In this document: positions 1-8,389 of the stretch, piece by piece
Layout: each line of letters begins with the position of its first letter
How positions within the stretch are numbered: the stretch's first letter is position 1
NCBI GenBank assembly: GCA_002380675.1
Contig: DFWB01000275.1
Location: forward strand, 1 to 17,003
Source of the DNA: Akkermansiaceae bacterium UBA4145
GTDB taxonomy: Bacteria; Verrucomicrobiota; Verrucomicrobiia; Verrucomicrobiales; Akkermansiaceae
DNA length: 17,003 bases
Direction of reading: 5' to 3'
Position numbers and translations under genes: made by a program
The notes under the pieces: generated by a model
Told to the model about the DNA's origin: nothing
Databases searched by the model: none
What the model saw: only the letters and a program-made list of their open reading frames with translations

Positions 1-302
1 AGACGACGCTTCACCCCGAGTCCCTGCAATTTATGTTTCACTTCCAGGAACCCCGCAGGAGGAATCTTGGCGGTCTCTGAACCATAGATCCGTAAGCGGA
101 TCTTACGCCGACTCTTGAATCCCCTTTGCTTCTCCCAGTAGCAGTCACGCTCGGCGGTATCATAATACTGAGAGAGAATCGGGTAGTCTCCGGAATTCCC
201 GGGATTCTGATCCACAGCTAAGCGCTGGGAAATCTCATCCTTCCACTGGCAATACTGCTCAGCATTGATCCAGAATTTGTACTCAGTTCTGCTTAAGCTC
301 AC
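1..302 (-). CDS. VTC-domain protein (polyphosphate-polymerase-like), 5' part, cut by the left edge
   Basis: Reading the minus strand gives 100 residues from a GTG at 302 to the window edge without a stop. They match the start of the VTC domain, a tunnel-fold domain that makes polyphosphate in yeast Vtc4 and occurs in many uncharacterised bacterial proteins. Visible family features are the opening EYKFWI (about residues 7-12), the DYPILSQYYDT strand and loop (about 38-48), a basic RRKIRLRIYG strand (about 64-73) and FLEVKHK followed by VKRR at the edge (about 84-100). The Lys/Arg/Glu residues in these strands are the kind that line the tunnel and bind phosphate in the family. The start is uncertain: an in-frame GTG at 338 is also open, a stop lies further upstream, and neither has a clear Shine-Dalgarno. 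The gene is divergent from the CotH gene. Family assignment is fairly sure; enzymatic activity is inference. Confidence 0.8.
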   Translation of the reverse strand, partial: MSLSRTEYKFWINAEQYCQWKDEISQRLAVDQNPGNSGDYPILSQYYDTAERDCYWEKQRGFKSRRKIRLRIYGSETAKIPPAGFLEVKHKLQGLGVKRR

Positions 303-605
303 TGTTGACTGGAAAGGAAGGGGTGAAACTTGCGACACCGGGAGGAGGGATCTGTAAGTCCCTGTGTGTCGGAAGCGTCACAATACTAATAAACTAGAGC
401 CTTCTCTACAACTCCCGATTCTACCCCCCCCAATAGCGGATCTTACCCGCTCAGGACTGGATTTCACTCTCTATAACTGACCTATTACCTCAGACAGACT
501 ACTTCGAGGAACCCAGTCACAAACTTCTTTGCTTCAATGGAGATTTGGGGTGCCCTTTGCCCTTCCAGAACTTATAGTGCCCAATCACCCCAGAATCATA
601 CCCCC
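303..605. promoter_or_regulatory. Divergent intergenic region between the VTC and CotH genes
   Basis: About 300 bases hold no convincing gene and must carry the promoters of both divergent genes. Visible elements are a run of C at 424-430, a small inverted repeat AGCGG-N7-CCGCT at 435-451, and a TATAAC hexamer at 472-477 that resembles a -10 box for the plus-strand gene but has no good -35 partner. An open frame runs into the CotH gene from an ATG at 537. I read 537-605 as untranslated, because the signal peptide begins at 606. No promoter can be assigned with confidence. Confidence 0.35.
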
Positions 606-3600
606 ATGCCCCCTTTTCGCCGATCCATCCCGGTAATCTGGCTGCTTGCCTTCGGGCTCCTGATGATCCCGCAAGCCTCAGCCCGCCTCTACATCAGCGA
701 GTTTCTCGCAGACAACAGTGACGGGCTTGTTGATAGTGATGGAGACCATTCAGACTGGATCGAACTCTTCAACTCCGGCTCAGAAGCAATCGAGCTGGGA
801 GGTTACTATCTCACCGACAATCCTTCCTCTTTAACCAGATGGCCTTTCCCGTCGCTCCAATTGGAACCACGTCAGTTCCTTGTCGTATTCGCCTCAGGAA
901 AAGACCGGAGAGACCCCGGTGGACAACTTCACACCAACTTTAAGATCGATAGCCGGGGAGAGTATCTCGGCCTCATTGCCCCAGACGGCATCTCGGTAGT
1001 CTCAGATTTTGGTCGGATTGACGCCCTTCCGCGCCAGAGGGAGAATGTTTCCTATGGCCTGATGCAGTCGGGCACCGCTACCTCCCGCACCCTCCTGTCT
1101 CAGAACACGCAGGCTACTATCCGGATTCCAACTGCTGCCGATTCCGCCCTCGGAACTTCCTGGACGGAACTCCTCTTTGACGACTCTGGATGGATCGATG
1201 CCGCAATCGGCGTTGGCTATGACGAGGATAGCACCTACGTTCCCGAGTTCGGGGCGGGGGGCAACCTTGGAGAGGAGCTGAATGGAGTTAACACCAGTCT
1301 CTACCTCCGGATACCTTTTCAACTCACGGAGGCATCATCAGTCTCGGAATTATCCCTCCGCATGAAATATGACGATGGCTTTGCCGCATATCTTAACGGA
1401 CAGCTCATTGAATCCGCAAACTCTCCCGCGGAGGGGGATCTCTCCTACGACTCAGAGGCCACTTCCAACCATGCTGATAGCGAGGCACTGGTCTACCAGT
1501 CCTTCGACTTGAACAACCGCATACAGCTTCTGAGAAACGGAACGAACATTCTTGCCATTCATGGCTTGAACGACGGCCTGAACAGCTCGGACATGTTGAT
1601 TTCCCCGGAACTGAATTCGGTCCAGATCACAAACCCCGAGACCGGAGCACCCGGCTTCTTCTCAAGTCCCACTCCTGGCGCACAGAACGGAGAATCCTTT
1701 GCTGGATTCGTGGAAGATCCCGTCTTCAGCGTTGACCGTGGATTCTTCACCGACCAGTTCCAATTGCAGTTGTCTACTGTTACCGACGGGGCAGAAATCC
1801 GCTACACCGTCGATGGCTCGCCCCCATCGCCGACCCGGGGCCTGATCTACCGTGAACCCATCAGCATTGCGCGGACGCAGGTAGTGCGAGCCATGGCCCA
1901 CAAGGCAGAATTCCAATCCTCCCGGGTAAATACCCGGACCTATATCTTCCCCGACGATGTCGCCAGCCAAACCCGACCTTCCGGTTATCCGACCAGCTGG
2001 GGGGGCGAACCAAGGGCTGACTATGACATGGATACCCAGATCACCCGTTCACGCCAGTATTCTACCCGGTTCCAAAGAGGACTACGGGACATTCCGACTC
2101 TCTCCGTTACGGGAGAACAAGACGATTTCTTTGGTCCAAACGGCATCTACGTCGATACTCAGAATCGAAGTATCGAGGCTTCGGTCTCTGCCGAATATTT
2201 TCATCCCGATCCCACCAACGATGGCGTGAATCTCGAGAGAGGGTTCCAGATCGACTGCGGATTCAAGCTTCAGGGTGGTGCCAGCCGTAACCCCGGTTCA
2301 TCAATCAAGCACTCTCTCAGTCTGCGCTTCCGCGACCTCTATGGTCCTGGAAAGCTGAACTACCCGGTCTTTGAGGGCACTAACGTTACCACCTTTGACA
2401 GTATTCACCTTCGAGCCATGTACAACAACTCATGGCACCACAGCAACAGTGGACAGCGAGCCCGGGCGACTATGATCCGCGACCAGTGGGCGCGCGATTG
2501 CATGATCGCAATGGGGAATGCTGACGGAGGGCATGGGCACTTTGTCCACTTGTATCTGAACGGACTTTACTGGGGAGTTTACAATCTCCACGAGCGTCTG
2601 GAGAACGATCACTACGCAGCCTATAACGGCTTCGAGGATGACGAGGTTCTCGGCCTGAATCCAGGCCGACTGACCTCGGAGGAATCGAGCTCCTTCAATT
2701 CCATGAAGTCGCTCGTTGCCAATACGCGGACCACTTGGGCCCGGATTCAGAGGGTCATCGATGTGGACAATTACATCGACTTTGTCATCGCCGAATATTT
2801 TGGCCGAAACGCCGACCTGAAAAACAATGACAACTGGCGTGCCGCAGGCGGAGGCGCTGCCAATGCCCCATGGCGCTTCTACTGCTGGGATACCGAACGC
2901 ATTCTGGAGGATGAAACCAATACCAGCGCTCCCAGCAACAGCGGAGCTCTGGACGGGGCACTCATCTTTGATGATCTCGAGAGATTTCGGGAATTCAGGG
3001 TCCGCTTTGCCGATCGCGCTTACAAACACCTGTTCCATGGAGGTGCTCTCACTAATCTCGCAAACCGGAACCGCTTTCAAAAGTATGCCGACCAGATTGA
3101 TACCGCCATCATCTGCGAATCTGCTCGCTGGGGTGACGATCGAAGTGGAGGAGGATCCAATGGCAACTACACACGTGACGAAAACTGGACTCGAGCGGTT
3201 TACGGCACACCTGGGGGACCCGGGACAAGCCCGGGTAACGGAGTCCTCGGATCGTGGTTTCCCACCTCAGGCACCAACCGCACCGACAGGATGATCAGCA
3301 CCTGGCGATCACGGCGTTTCTCGGGAACCTCGGACACCTACCTCGGGACCATTCAGCCTCCTCTTTTCACGGTGAACGGGGGGACCCAGCACGGCGGCGA
3401 CATTCCCGCCGGAGGAACACTCTCCGCCACTGCATCCTCGGGCTCTATCTACTACACGACGGACGGCACAGACCCTCGCCTCGAAGGTGGAAACCTTTCC
3501 CCCGGAGCCATTCTCCTCTCCGGGCAAATCACGTTGCCCTCCAGTGGATTGGTTCGCATGAGAGCGCGGGTAGGAGGCGGAGATTCCTGGTCTCCACTTA

Positions 3601-5717
3601 GCGAAGCCCTCTTTTACCTCGAGCGCCGCGCCACTGCCTCCGATCTGCGTATCACCGAAATCAACTACAACGCGCTCCCCCCCAGTGCTCTGGAGGCGAG
3701 CACCAGTATCAACCTTCCAATCCCCCGTGTTTTCAGCGGAGGAGATTTTGAATTCATCGAGATCTCCAATGTCAGCGACAGCGCAGTCACCCTGGACGGC
3801 GTGCAGTTCACGGACGGGATCACCTTCACCTTTCCCGTCATCAACCTCCAACCAGCTGGATACGCCGTCATTGTCGCCGATCTCGAGGGATTTGAAACGC
3901 GCTATGGCACGGGACTTCCCGTGGCAGGACAGTATTCCGGAACCCTCAACAATGGAGGAGAGCGCATTTCCCTGGTGACATCGGACGGCAGCAGCATTCA
4001 GGATTTTGTCTACGATGACAGGGGAACCTGGCCCGGGCGGGCCGACGGAATCGGATCCTCACTTGAAGTCATCGACCCTGCATCGGACTACGATAATTCC
4101 GAGAACTGGCGCTCCAGCAGCGAATATAATGGCTCCCCGGGGGCTTCTGGGGCGGGGCCCGACGGGCGCATTGTCATCAACGAGGTCCTCACCAACACGG
4201 ATTTGCCCGCTCTTGACCGGATCGAACTCCACAACACGACAAGCAGCTCGATTGAGGTAATGAACTGGTATCTCTCCGATGCCAGTGGCAACTACCGGAA
4301 GTTTCGTATTCCCACCGGGAGTATTCCGGCCGGGGGCTACATGACTTGGGACGAGAACGATTTTAATGCCCAGCAGGATCTCAGCATTTCCTCGTATGCC
4401 GGTAGCGATGGAACCGCTCCTACCACCGTTTTCAGGCCCGGCCATGGTCTATTAACCGGCGACGTCATTACCATCTCCGGGTATGCTGGAACTGGAGCCT
4501 ATAACGGCACATTCGAGGTAACAGCCACCGGCCCTGACAGCTTTACAATCCCCGCTGCCTTCATCGACAATCACGGCACCAAGGGAGCCTATACAAGGGG
4601 AGAGCCCTTCGCGCTTTCTGCACAGGGCGACAAGGTCTGGCTGCTCGAGGGCAACGCCCAAGGTCACCTTCTCAGGTTCGTGGACGTCGTAGAATTCGCC
4701 GCCGCGCGTGCCAGTGAGGCGCTGGGACGATGGCCCAATGGCGGAGGAAGCGAAACTCTCGTCAGCATGACTGCGACCACCTTCGGTTCAATGAATGCCC
4801 CTGCTCAAGTAGGTCCGGTGATCATTTCGGAAGTGATGTACCATCCAGTGGCAACTCCGGAAAACAGCTTCGAATATGTCGAGCTCTTCAATCCCGGACC
4901 GGCCATTGAGAATCTTGCCAATTGGAGGATCCGGGGCGGCGTTGATTTTGATTTCACCGCAGACCATTCACTGAACACGGGAGAAACCATCCTGGTGGTT
5001 GGCTTTGACCCGGCAACTGATCTGATCAGTTCAACGAACTTCCGCTCTCACTATGGAATAGGAACGGAAGTCCCTCTTCTCGGTCCATGGAGCGATGGGC
5101 CTCTACGCAATGATCAAGGTGTCGTGCGTCTGCAGCGACCTGATATCCCCCCTCCGACGGACCTCGAGCTCTACCCCCAGGTCACTGAAGATGAGGTGCG
5201 CTATCTCGCTACCTCTCCCTGGCCGACCGGCCCGGACGGCAACGGAGGCTCCCTACACCGGGTTGATTCCTCTCTCTTTGGCAATTTTTCCTCCAGCTGG
5301 ACCGGAGAAACCCCCTCTCCCGGAACCGGAACAGCGGAAATTGCATATGCTGACTTTCGCGAGCTGACTTTTGGACCGGGGTCCCCTCCCGGGTCCAGTG
5401 AGCTGGAAGACTTCGACCTCGATGGATTCCTCAATATCGTGGAGTATGCCCTTGGCCTGAACCCTCTGCTTGCTGACGCCTCCCTTGCGCCCTCCCCAGT
5501 AGTCGAGGGCGGTGAATTGACTCTCACTTTCCCAAGCAACCCCCTCTTAAGTGACGTTCGTAGCATCGTGGAATTTTCCACGGATCTAGTCACTTGGACC
5601 CCCCTTGGCGATGTGGCTGTGCCCACCGGGAACTCGAGCGGGCTACGCAAGGCCAGCATCACCATGGCCCCTTATCAACGACTCTTCCTGAGAATTTCCG
5701 TCACCTCAATACCATGA
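606..5717 (+). CDS. Secreted CotH-kinase-like protein with four lamin-tail domains and chitobiase-type domains
   Basis: This is a very large exported protein of 1703 residues. I chose the ATG at 606 because it directly precedes a typical signal peptide (basic MPPFRRS, hydrophobic core, cleavage after QASA at residue 26). The in-frame ATG at 537 would bury it. Domains in order: lamin-tail 1 (about 27-135); a galactose-binding-like beta region (about 150-345); a chitobiase C-terminal/FN3-type domain (about 370-447, with RYTVDGSPPSP); a CotH kinase-like domain (about 495-850); a second chitobiase-type domain (about 925-1000, YYTTDGTDPR); lamin-tail 2 (about 1013-1180), 3 (about 1189-1400) and 4 (from about 1404, IISEVMYHP); then a calcium-loop-like segment (1602-1613) and a beta C-terminal module. 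Likely CotH active-site elements are K568, the NADLKNNDNW stretch (735-744) and WDTE (761-764). CotH of Bacillus is an atypical protein kinase; kinase activity here is inferred. The target is unknown; a surface or matrix role is likely. Confidence 0.88.
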   Translation: MPPFRRSIPVIWLLAFGLLMIPQASARLYISEFLADNSDGLVDSDGDHSDWIELFNSGSEAIELGGYYLTDNPSSLTRWPFPSLQLEPRQFLVVFASGKDRRDPGGQLHTNFKIDSRGEYLGLIAPDGISVVSDFGRIDALPRQRENVSYGLMQSGTATSRTLLSQNTQATIRIPTAADSALGTSWTELLFDDSGWIDAAIGVGYDEDSTYVPEFGAGGNLGEELNGVNTSLYLRIPFQLTEASSVSELSLRMKYDDGFAAYLNGQLIESANSPAEGDLSYDSEATSNHADSEALVYQSFDLNNRIQLLRNGTNILAIHGLNDGLNSSDMLISPELNSVQITNPETGAPGFFSSPTPGAQNGESFAGFVEDPVFSVDRGFFTDQFQLQLSTVTDGAEIRYTVDGSPPSPTRGLIYREPISIARTQVVRAMAHKAEFQSSRVNTRTYIFPDDVASQTRPSGYPTSWGGEPRADYDMDTQITRSRQYSTRFQRGLRDIPTLSVTGEQDDFFGPNGIYVDTQNRSIEASVSAEYFHPDPTNDGVNLERGFQIDCGFKLQGGASRNPGSSIKHSLSLRFRDLYGPGKLNYPVFEGTNVTTFDSIHLRAMYNNSWHHSNSGQRARATMIRDQWARDCMIAMGNADGGHGHFVHLYLNGLYWGVYNLHERLENDHYAAYNGFEDDEVLGLNPGRLTSEESSSFNSMKSLVANTRTTWARIQRVIDVDNYIDFVIAEYFGRNADLKNNDNWRAAGGGAANAPWRFYCWDTERILEDETNTSAPSNSGALDGALIFDDLERFREFRVRFADRAYKHLFHGGALTNLANRNRFQKYADQIDTAIICESARWGDDRSGGGSNGNYTRDENWTRAVYGTPGGPGTSPGNGVLGSWFPTSGTNRTDRMISTWRSRRFSGTSDTYLGTIQPPLFTVNGGTQHGGDIPAGGTLSATASSGSIYYTTDGTDPRLEGGNLSPGAILLSGQITLPSSGLVRMRARVGGGDSWSPLSEALFYLERRATASDLRITEINYNALPPSALEASTSINLPIPRVFSGGDFEFIEISNVSDSAVTLDGVQFTDGITFTFPVINLQPAGYAVIVADLEGFETRYGTGLPVAGQYSGTLNNGGERISLVTSDGSSIQDFVYDDRGTWPGRADGIGSSLEVIDPASDYDNSENWRSSSEYNGSPGASGAGPDGRIVINEVLTNTDLPALDRIELHNTTSSSIEVMNWYLSDASGNYRKFRIPTGSIPAGGYMTWDENDFNAQQDLSISSYAGSDGTAPTTVFRPGHGLLTGDVITISGYAGTGAYNGTFEVTATGPDSFTIPAAFIDNHGTKGAYTRGEPFALSAQGDKVWLLEGNAQGHLLRFVDVVEFAAARASEALGRWPNGGGSETLVSMTATTFGSMNAPAQVGPVIISEVMYHPVATPENSFEYVELFNPGPAIENLANWRIRGGVDFDFTADHSLNTGETILVVGFDPATDLISSTNFRSHYGIGTEVPLLGPWSDGPLRNDQGVVRLQRPDIPPPTDLELYPQVTEDEVRYLATSPWPTGPDGNGGSLHRVDSSLFGNFSSSWTGETPSPGTGTAEIAYADFRELTFGPGSPPGSSELEDFDLDGFLNIVEYALGLNPLLADASLAPSPVVEGGELTLTFPSNPLLSDVRSIVEFSTDLVTWTPLGDVAVPTGNSSGLRKASITMAPYQRLFLRISVTSIP

Positions 5718-5769
5718 TGATTGAATCAACCTTCTCTTGGATGCACCCTTGTAACGACCCCGAATAGGT

Positions 5770-5774
5770 AGGAG
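5770..5774 (+). promoter_or_regulatory. Shine-Dalgarno site deciding a GTG start
   Basis: AGGAG lies ten bases before the GTG at 5785. It supports this non-ATG start and is the clearest ribosome binding site in the window; most other starts here have none. Confidence 0.6.
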
Positions 5775-5784
5775 TCTCCCGTCT

Positions 5785-6783
5785 GTGAAAGCTCTCGTTC
5801 TTACCTCTGTCGACGGCACCATAGAATTTAAGGAGACCAATGATCCCCTCCCGACTCCGGGAGAAGTTCTGATCCGACTCGGGGCAGCGGCCTTGAACAG
5901 GAGAGATTTCTGGATCACCAGAGGCGGCTATCCGAACATTGATGCTCCCTGCGTCCTGGGCTCCGATGGAGCCGGAATCGTGGAAAAAGCAGGAGAAGGG
6001 GTAGACTCCTCCCTCGTGGGCAAGGAGGTCCTGATCAACCCCAGCCTCCAGTGGGGCGCAGACCAACTCGTCCAGGGGCAGGATTTCCGTATTCTAGGCA
6101 TGCCCGATAATGGCACCTTCGCCGAATACATCTCGGTCCCCGTGCAGCAGATCACGGAGAAACCTCCCCACCTGACTACTCATGAAGCAGCAGCTTTGCC
6201 CCTCGCTGGCCTGACCGCCTATCGGGCTCTTTTTTCGCAGGGTAAACTGAAGCCTGAAGAGTCCATCCTGATCACCGGCATCGGTGGAGGAGTGGCTACC
6301 ATCGCCCTTAAAATGGCACACGCCGCTGGCGCACGAGTCTTCGTCACTTCGTCCTGCGAACACAAGATTTCCCAAGCCATCACGCTTGGGGCCTCATCCG
6401 GGGCAAACTACACAAATGAAGAATGGTCCGATGCGTTTCTCTCTGAGCACGGGCGCGTGGACATGATCCTCGATGGGGCCGCTGGAGAACATTTCGGCGA
6501 CCTCCTTCCTCTGGTCCGGCCTGGAGGACGCGTAGTAAGCTACGGGGGAACTGCCGGGCCATCAGTGGCCTTCCCTATTCGCTACCATTTCTGGAATCAG
6601 CTTCAGCTCATCGGGTCTACGATGGGATCACCCTCCGACTTCGCAGAGATGATTTCTTTTGTGAAAACGCACGAGCTGAAACCGGTGATCCACTCCATTT
6701 CAGCACTCGCTGAGGGCGCCTCTCTCATTTCCTCGATGGAAACATCCGGACAATTCGGAAAGCTCGTCATGGAGATCTCCTGA
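5785..6783 (+). CDS. MDR-family NAD(P)H:quinone oxidoreductase / zinc-type alcohol dehydrogenase-like protein
   Basis: A 332-residue cytoplasmic oxidoreductase of the medium-chain dehydrogenase/reductase superfamily, close in type to quinone oxidoreductase and Bacillus YogA-like proteins. The N-terminal GroES-like catalytic domain has ALNRRDFWITRGGYP (about 37-51) followed by CVLGSDGAG. The Rossmann domain has ITGIGGGVATIAL starting near residue 163 for NAD(P)H, and VVSYGG after the last strand. The catalytic-zinc cysteine expected near the NRRD motif and the four-cysteine structural-zinc lobe are not seen, so a zinc-free reductase is more likely than an alcohol dehydrogenase. Translation starts at a GTG at 5785, supported by an AGGAG-type site at 5770-5774. 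It lies 67 bases after the CotH gene, may be co-transcribed with it, and converges on the enolase gene. The substrate is unknown. Confidence 0.87.
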   Translation: MKALVLTSVDGTIEFKETNDPLPTPGEVLIRLGAAALNRRDFWITRGGYPNIDAPCVLGSDGAGIVEKAGEGVDSSLVGKEVLINPSLQWGADQLVQGQDFRILGMPDNGTFAEYISVPVQQITEKPPHLTTHEAAALPLAGLTAYRALFSQGKLKPEESILITGIGGGVATIALKMAHAAGARVFVTSSCEHKISQAITLGASSGANYTNEEWSDAFLSEHGRVDMILDGAAGEHFGDLLPLVRPGGRVVSYGGTAGPSVAFPIRYHFWNQLQLIGSTMGSPSDFAEMISFVKTHELKPVIHSISALAEGASLISSMETSGQFGKLVMEIS

Positions 6784-6813
6784 TCCCCCCCGGGCCAGAG
6801 AGTCCACGTATCC

Positions 6814-8268
6814 TCAATCCAGCCCCGGCAACCCGTCGTCTCCAAGGAGCCCAAACACCCCGGACGTAAGGTTCAGCCCATGTCCGAAAGGGGTCTCCCC
6901 AAGCGACCTCGTGGAGACCGCACCGCTCTCAATCCGCAAGGACGCGTAGCCCTCCGGGCGCATTTCATAAAGGTCCGGATGCCTCCCGCACACCATTTCC
7001 TGCAGTTCGCTGGGATACATGCTCAGCCCCGCAAAGTAATGGTGCCCATTGCGCTCCACATCCTCGACTCCAAGAGCTGACATTACTGCGAGATCATTGA
7101 GCAGGGCCACCGGACCCACGTTGGCAAGGTCTTCTCCACTCATTAGCCAAGGGCCCTCTTCCGGGTGATGCCGACGATGCCACTCGATCAGGCAACGATT
7201 GGCGAGTCCCTTGATCACCCCCTTGCAGTTCTTGTGACTGGTCCCTCGGTAACCTAACGCAATGGCTCTCCTCAGGCAGCTCAGTTCGCCGTCCGACTCG
7301 TCGATGATCATGGGCGGCGCCCCGACCCAGGCCGCCAACTCATCCTTAACCCCCTCCTCAAGGGCTACGTCACGATGCAGGGGTTGCTCGACAAAGAGCA
7401 GCCTGTTGTCCTCGAACAGGATGGCGAGGTCTGGATCCGCCTGATATGTTTCCCAATGGGTCCGGAAAGTCTCGATATCCCGGTATTGTTCGTTGCCGTC
7501 GAGGGTGTAACGGAAGCCCGGACTCGCTTCCGAGATCACCGCCGCCACAGCACGCAGGCGCGGAACGTCGGCTTCAAGATTGCCACAGATCTTTATCTTG
7601 AAATGGGTGAGCCCGTATTGCACCGCGGCATCGAGCAGAGCGTGAGGCAATCCATCGTTAATACGTTCTCCCTCTGGTATATCACCCACCCGCAAAGGAT
7701 CGCCAAGCCCCACCGTATGTCGGGCGATAATGGATTCCCCCGGAGCAGGCAGCCAGTCACTGGGCTCTGTGCCGGCCAGCTCGGGATGAATTCTCCCGAG
7801 GTCGATTCCCAGAGCATTCGAACGCACCGCATCCACAAAACTCAGCCCCGCACCACGACAGAACCCATCAATGAGCATTCTCTCGACAAACGATGTTCCC
7901 AGGTGAGCCAGCAGCGGAGGGCACCCCTGTTCCTGCGCCCAACAGTCCTGCTGCTCATAGAGCGAGTGCCAGGCAGAAAAGACGGAATCGTAGGTGGAGT
8001 TGTCCGCAAGATCCGCCGCATTCCGGATGCTCGCTACCATGGCAGGTAGATCTTCCTCGAAACGAGTCTCTGGATCCTTGGTGAACCATTTGGGGGGAAG
8101 CCCCTCCGAGGCAAGGCCCAGCCATCCAGCCCCCTGAGACTCTCCCTCCATAACCCCAAACACGTGTGGCAGCTCGGTCATCGAGGCTATCCCATACTGA
8201 AAGGGAAACCGGGTTTGCATCCAACGCGTGCGAAACGAAACGGAGCGGACCCTGAAGGAAGAGGACAT
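6814..8268 (-). CDS. Enolase-superfamily (mandelate racemase / muconate lactonizing type) enzyme
   Basis: A 484-residue protein from the ATG at 8268. A TTG at 8307 would add 13 residues, but the family-like N-terminus (RVRSVSFRTRW, then PFQYGIASM) starts just after the ATG. The C-terminal barrel shows the residues expected of the muconate-lactonizing-enzyme subgroup: a KIK motif (K224, K226), metal ligands D257 (LDGNEQY), E294 (FVEQPL) and D323/E324 (IIDES), and a lysine near the end of a later strand (K346 or K349, in SHKNCKG). Such enzymes abstract the proton alpha to a carboxylate and perform dehydration, racemisation or cycloisomerisation with Mg2+. The protein is longer than the usual 350-450 residues and has an unusual C-terminal stretch rich in His, Met and Gly. 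It is divergent from the symporter-methyltransferase-sulfatase set, suggesting shared regulation and pathway. The substrate is unknown; a carboxylate such as a sugar acid is a guess. Confidence 0.85.
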   Translation of the reverse strand: MSSSFRVRSVSFRTRWMQTRFPFQYGIASMTELPHVFGVMEGESQGAGWLGLASEGLPPKWFTKDPETRFEEDLPAMVASIRNAADLADNSTYDSVFSAWHSLYEQQDCWAQEQGCPPLLAHLGTSFVERMLIDGFCRGAGLSFVDAVRSNALGIDLGRIHPELAGTEPSDWLPAPGESIIARHTVGLGDPLRVGDIPEGERINDGLPHALLDAAVQYGLTHFKIKICGNLEADVPRLRAVAAVISEASPGFRYTLDGNEQYRDIETFRTHWETYQADPDLAILFEDNRLLFVEQPLHRDVALEEGVKDELAAWVGAPPMIIDESDGELSCLRRAIALGYRGTSHKNCKGVIKGLANRCLIEWHRRHHPEEGPWLMSGEDLANVGPVALLNDLAVMSALGVEDVERNGHHYFAGLSMYPSELQEMVCGRHPDLYEMRPEGYASLRIESGAVSTRSLGETPFGHGLNLTSGVFGLLGDDGLPGLD

Positions 8269-8389
8269 GTCTGCCACTACTGAAACCGAGATTCCAGAAC
8301 CAGACAAGCCTCAGCTGTGACCGTCTCATTCCGCTGGCGTAAGTTTTGCATCGACACCCTGAGGAGTTCTCCATTGTTATGAAGAGATC
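8269..8389. promoter_or_regulatory. Divergent promoter region between the enolase gene and the symporter operon
   Basis: A 121-base gap between two divergent genes, presumably holding both promoters and possibly a shared operator. I see a GAGGAG at 8361-8366 and a short GGAG-TT-CTCC inverted repeat overlapping it. No -35/-10 pair is convincing on either strand. Confidence 0.35.

Noticed and set aside
95..446. Twelve-base direct repeat AGCGGATCTTAC at 95-106 and 435-446
   Set aside because: Several exact 12-mer pairs are expected by chance in a window this size; one copy is inside coding sequence.
537..605. In-frame N-terminal extension of the CotH protein from an ATG at 537
   Set aside because: It adds 23 polar residues before a complete signal peptide, and no ribosome site supports it.
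2430..3080. Minus-strand open frame of 216 codons inside the CotH domain
   Set aside because: The plus strand encodes conserved CotH motifs throughout; the minus frame shows no domain.
6784..6813. Possible bidirectional terminator between the oxidoreductase and enolase genes
   Set aside because: The 30-base gap has a C run and GGGCC but no stable stem followed by a T tract on either strand.
7375..8049. Plus-strand open frame of 224 codons
   Set aside because: It is the shadow of the enolase gene, whose KIK, D, E, D and K residues are all in place.
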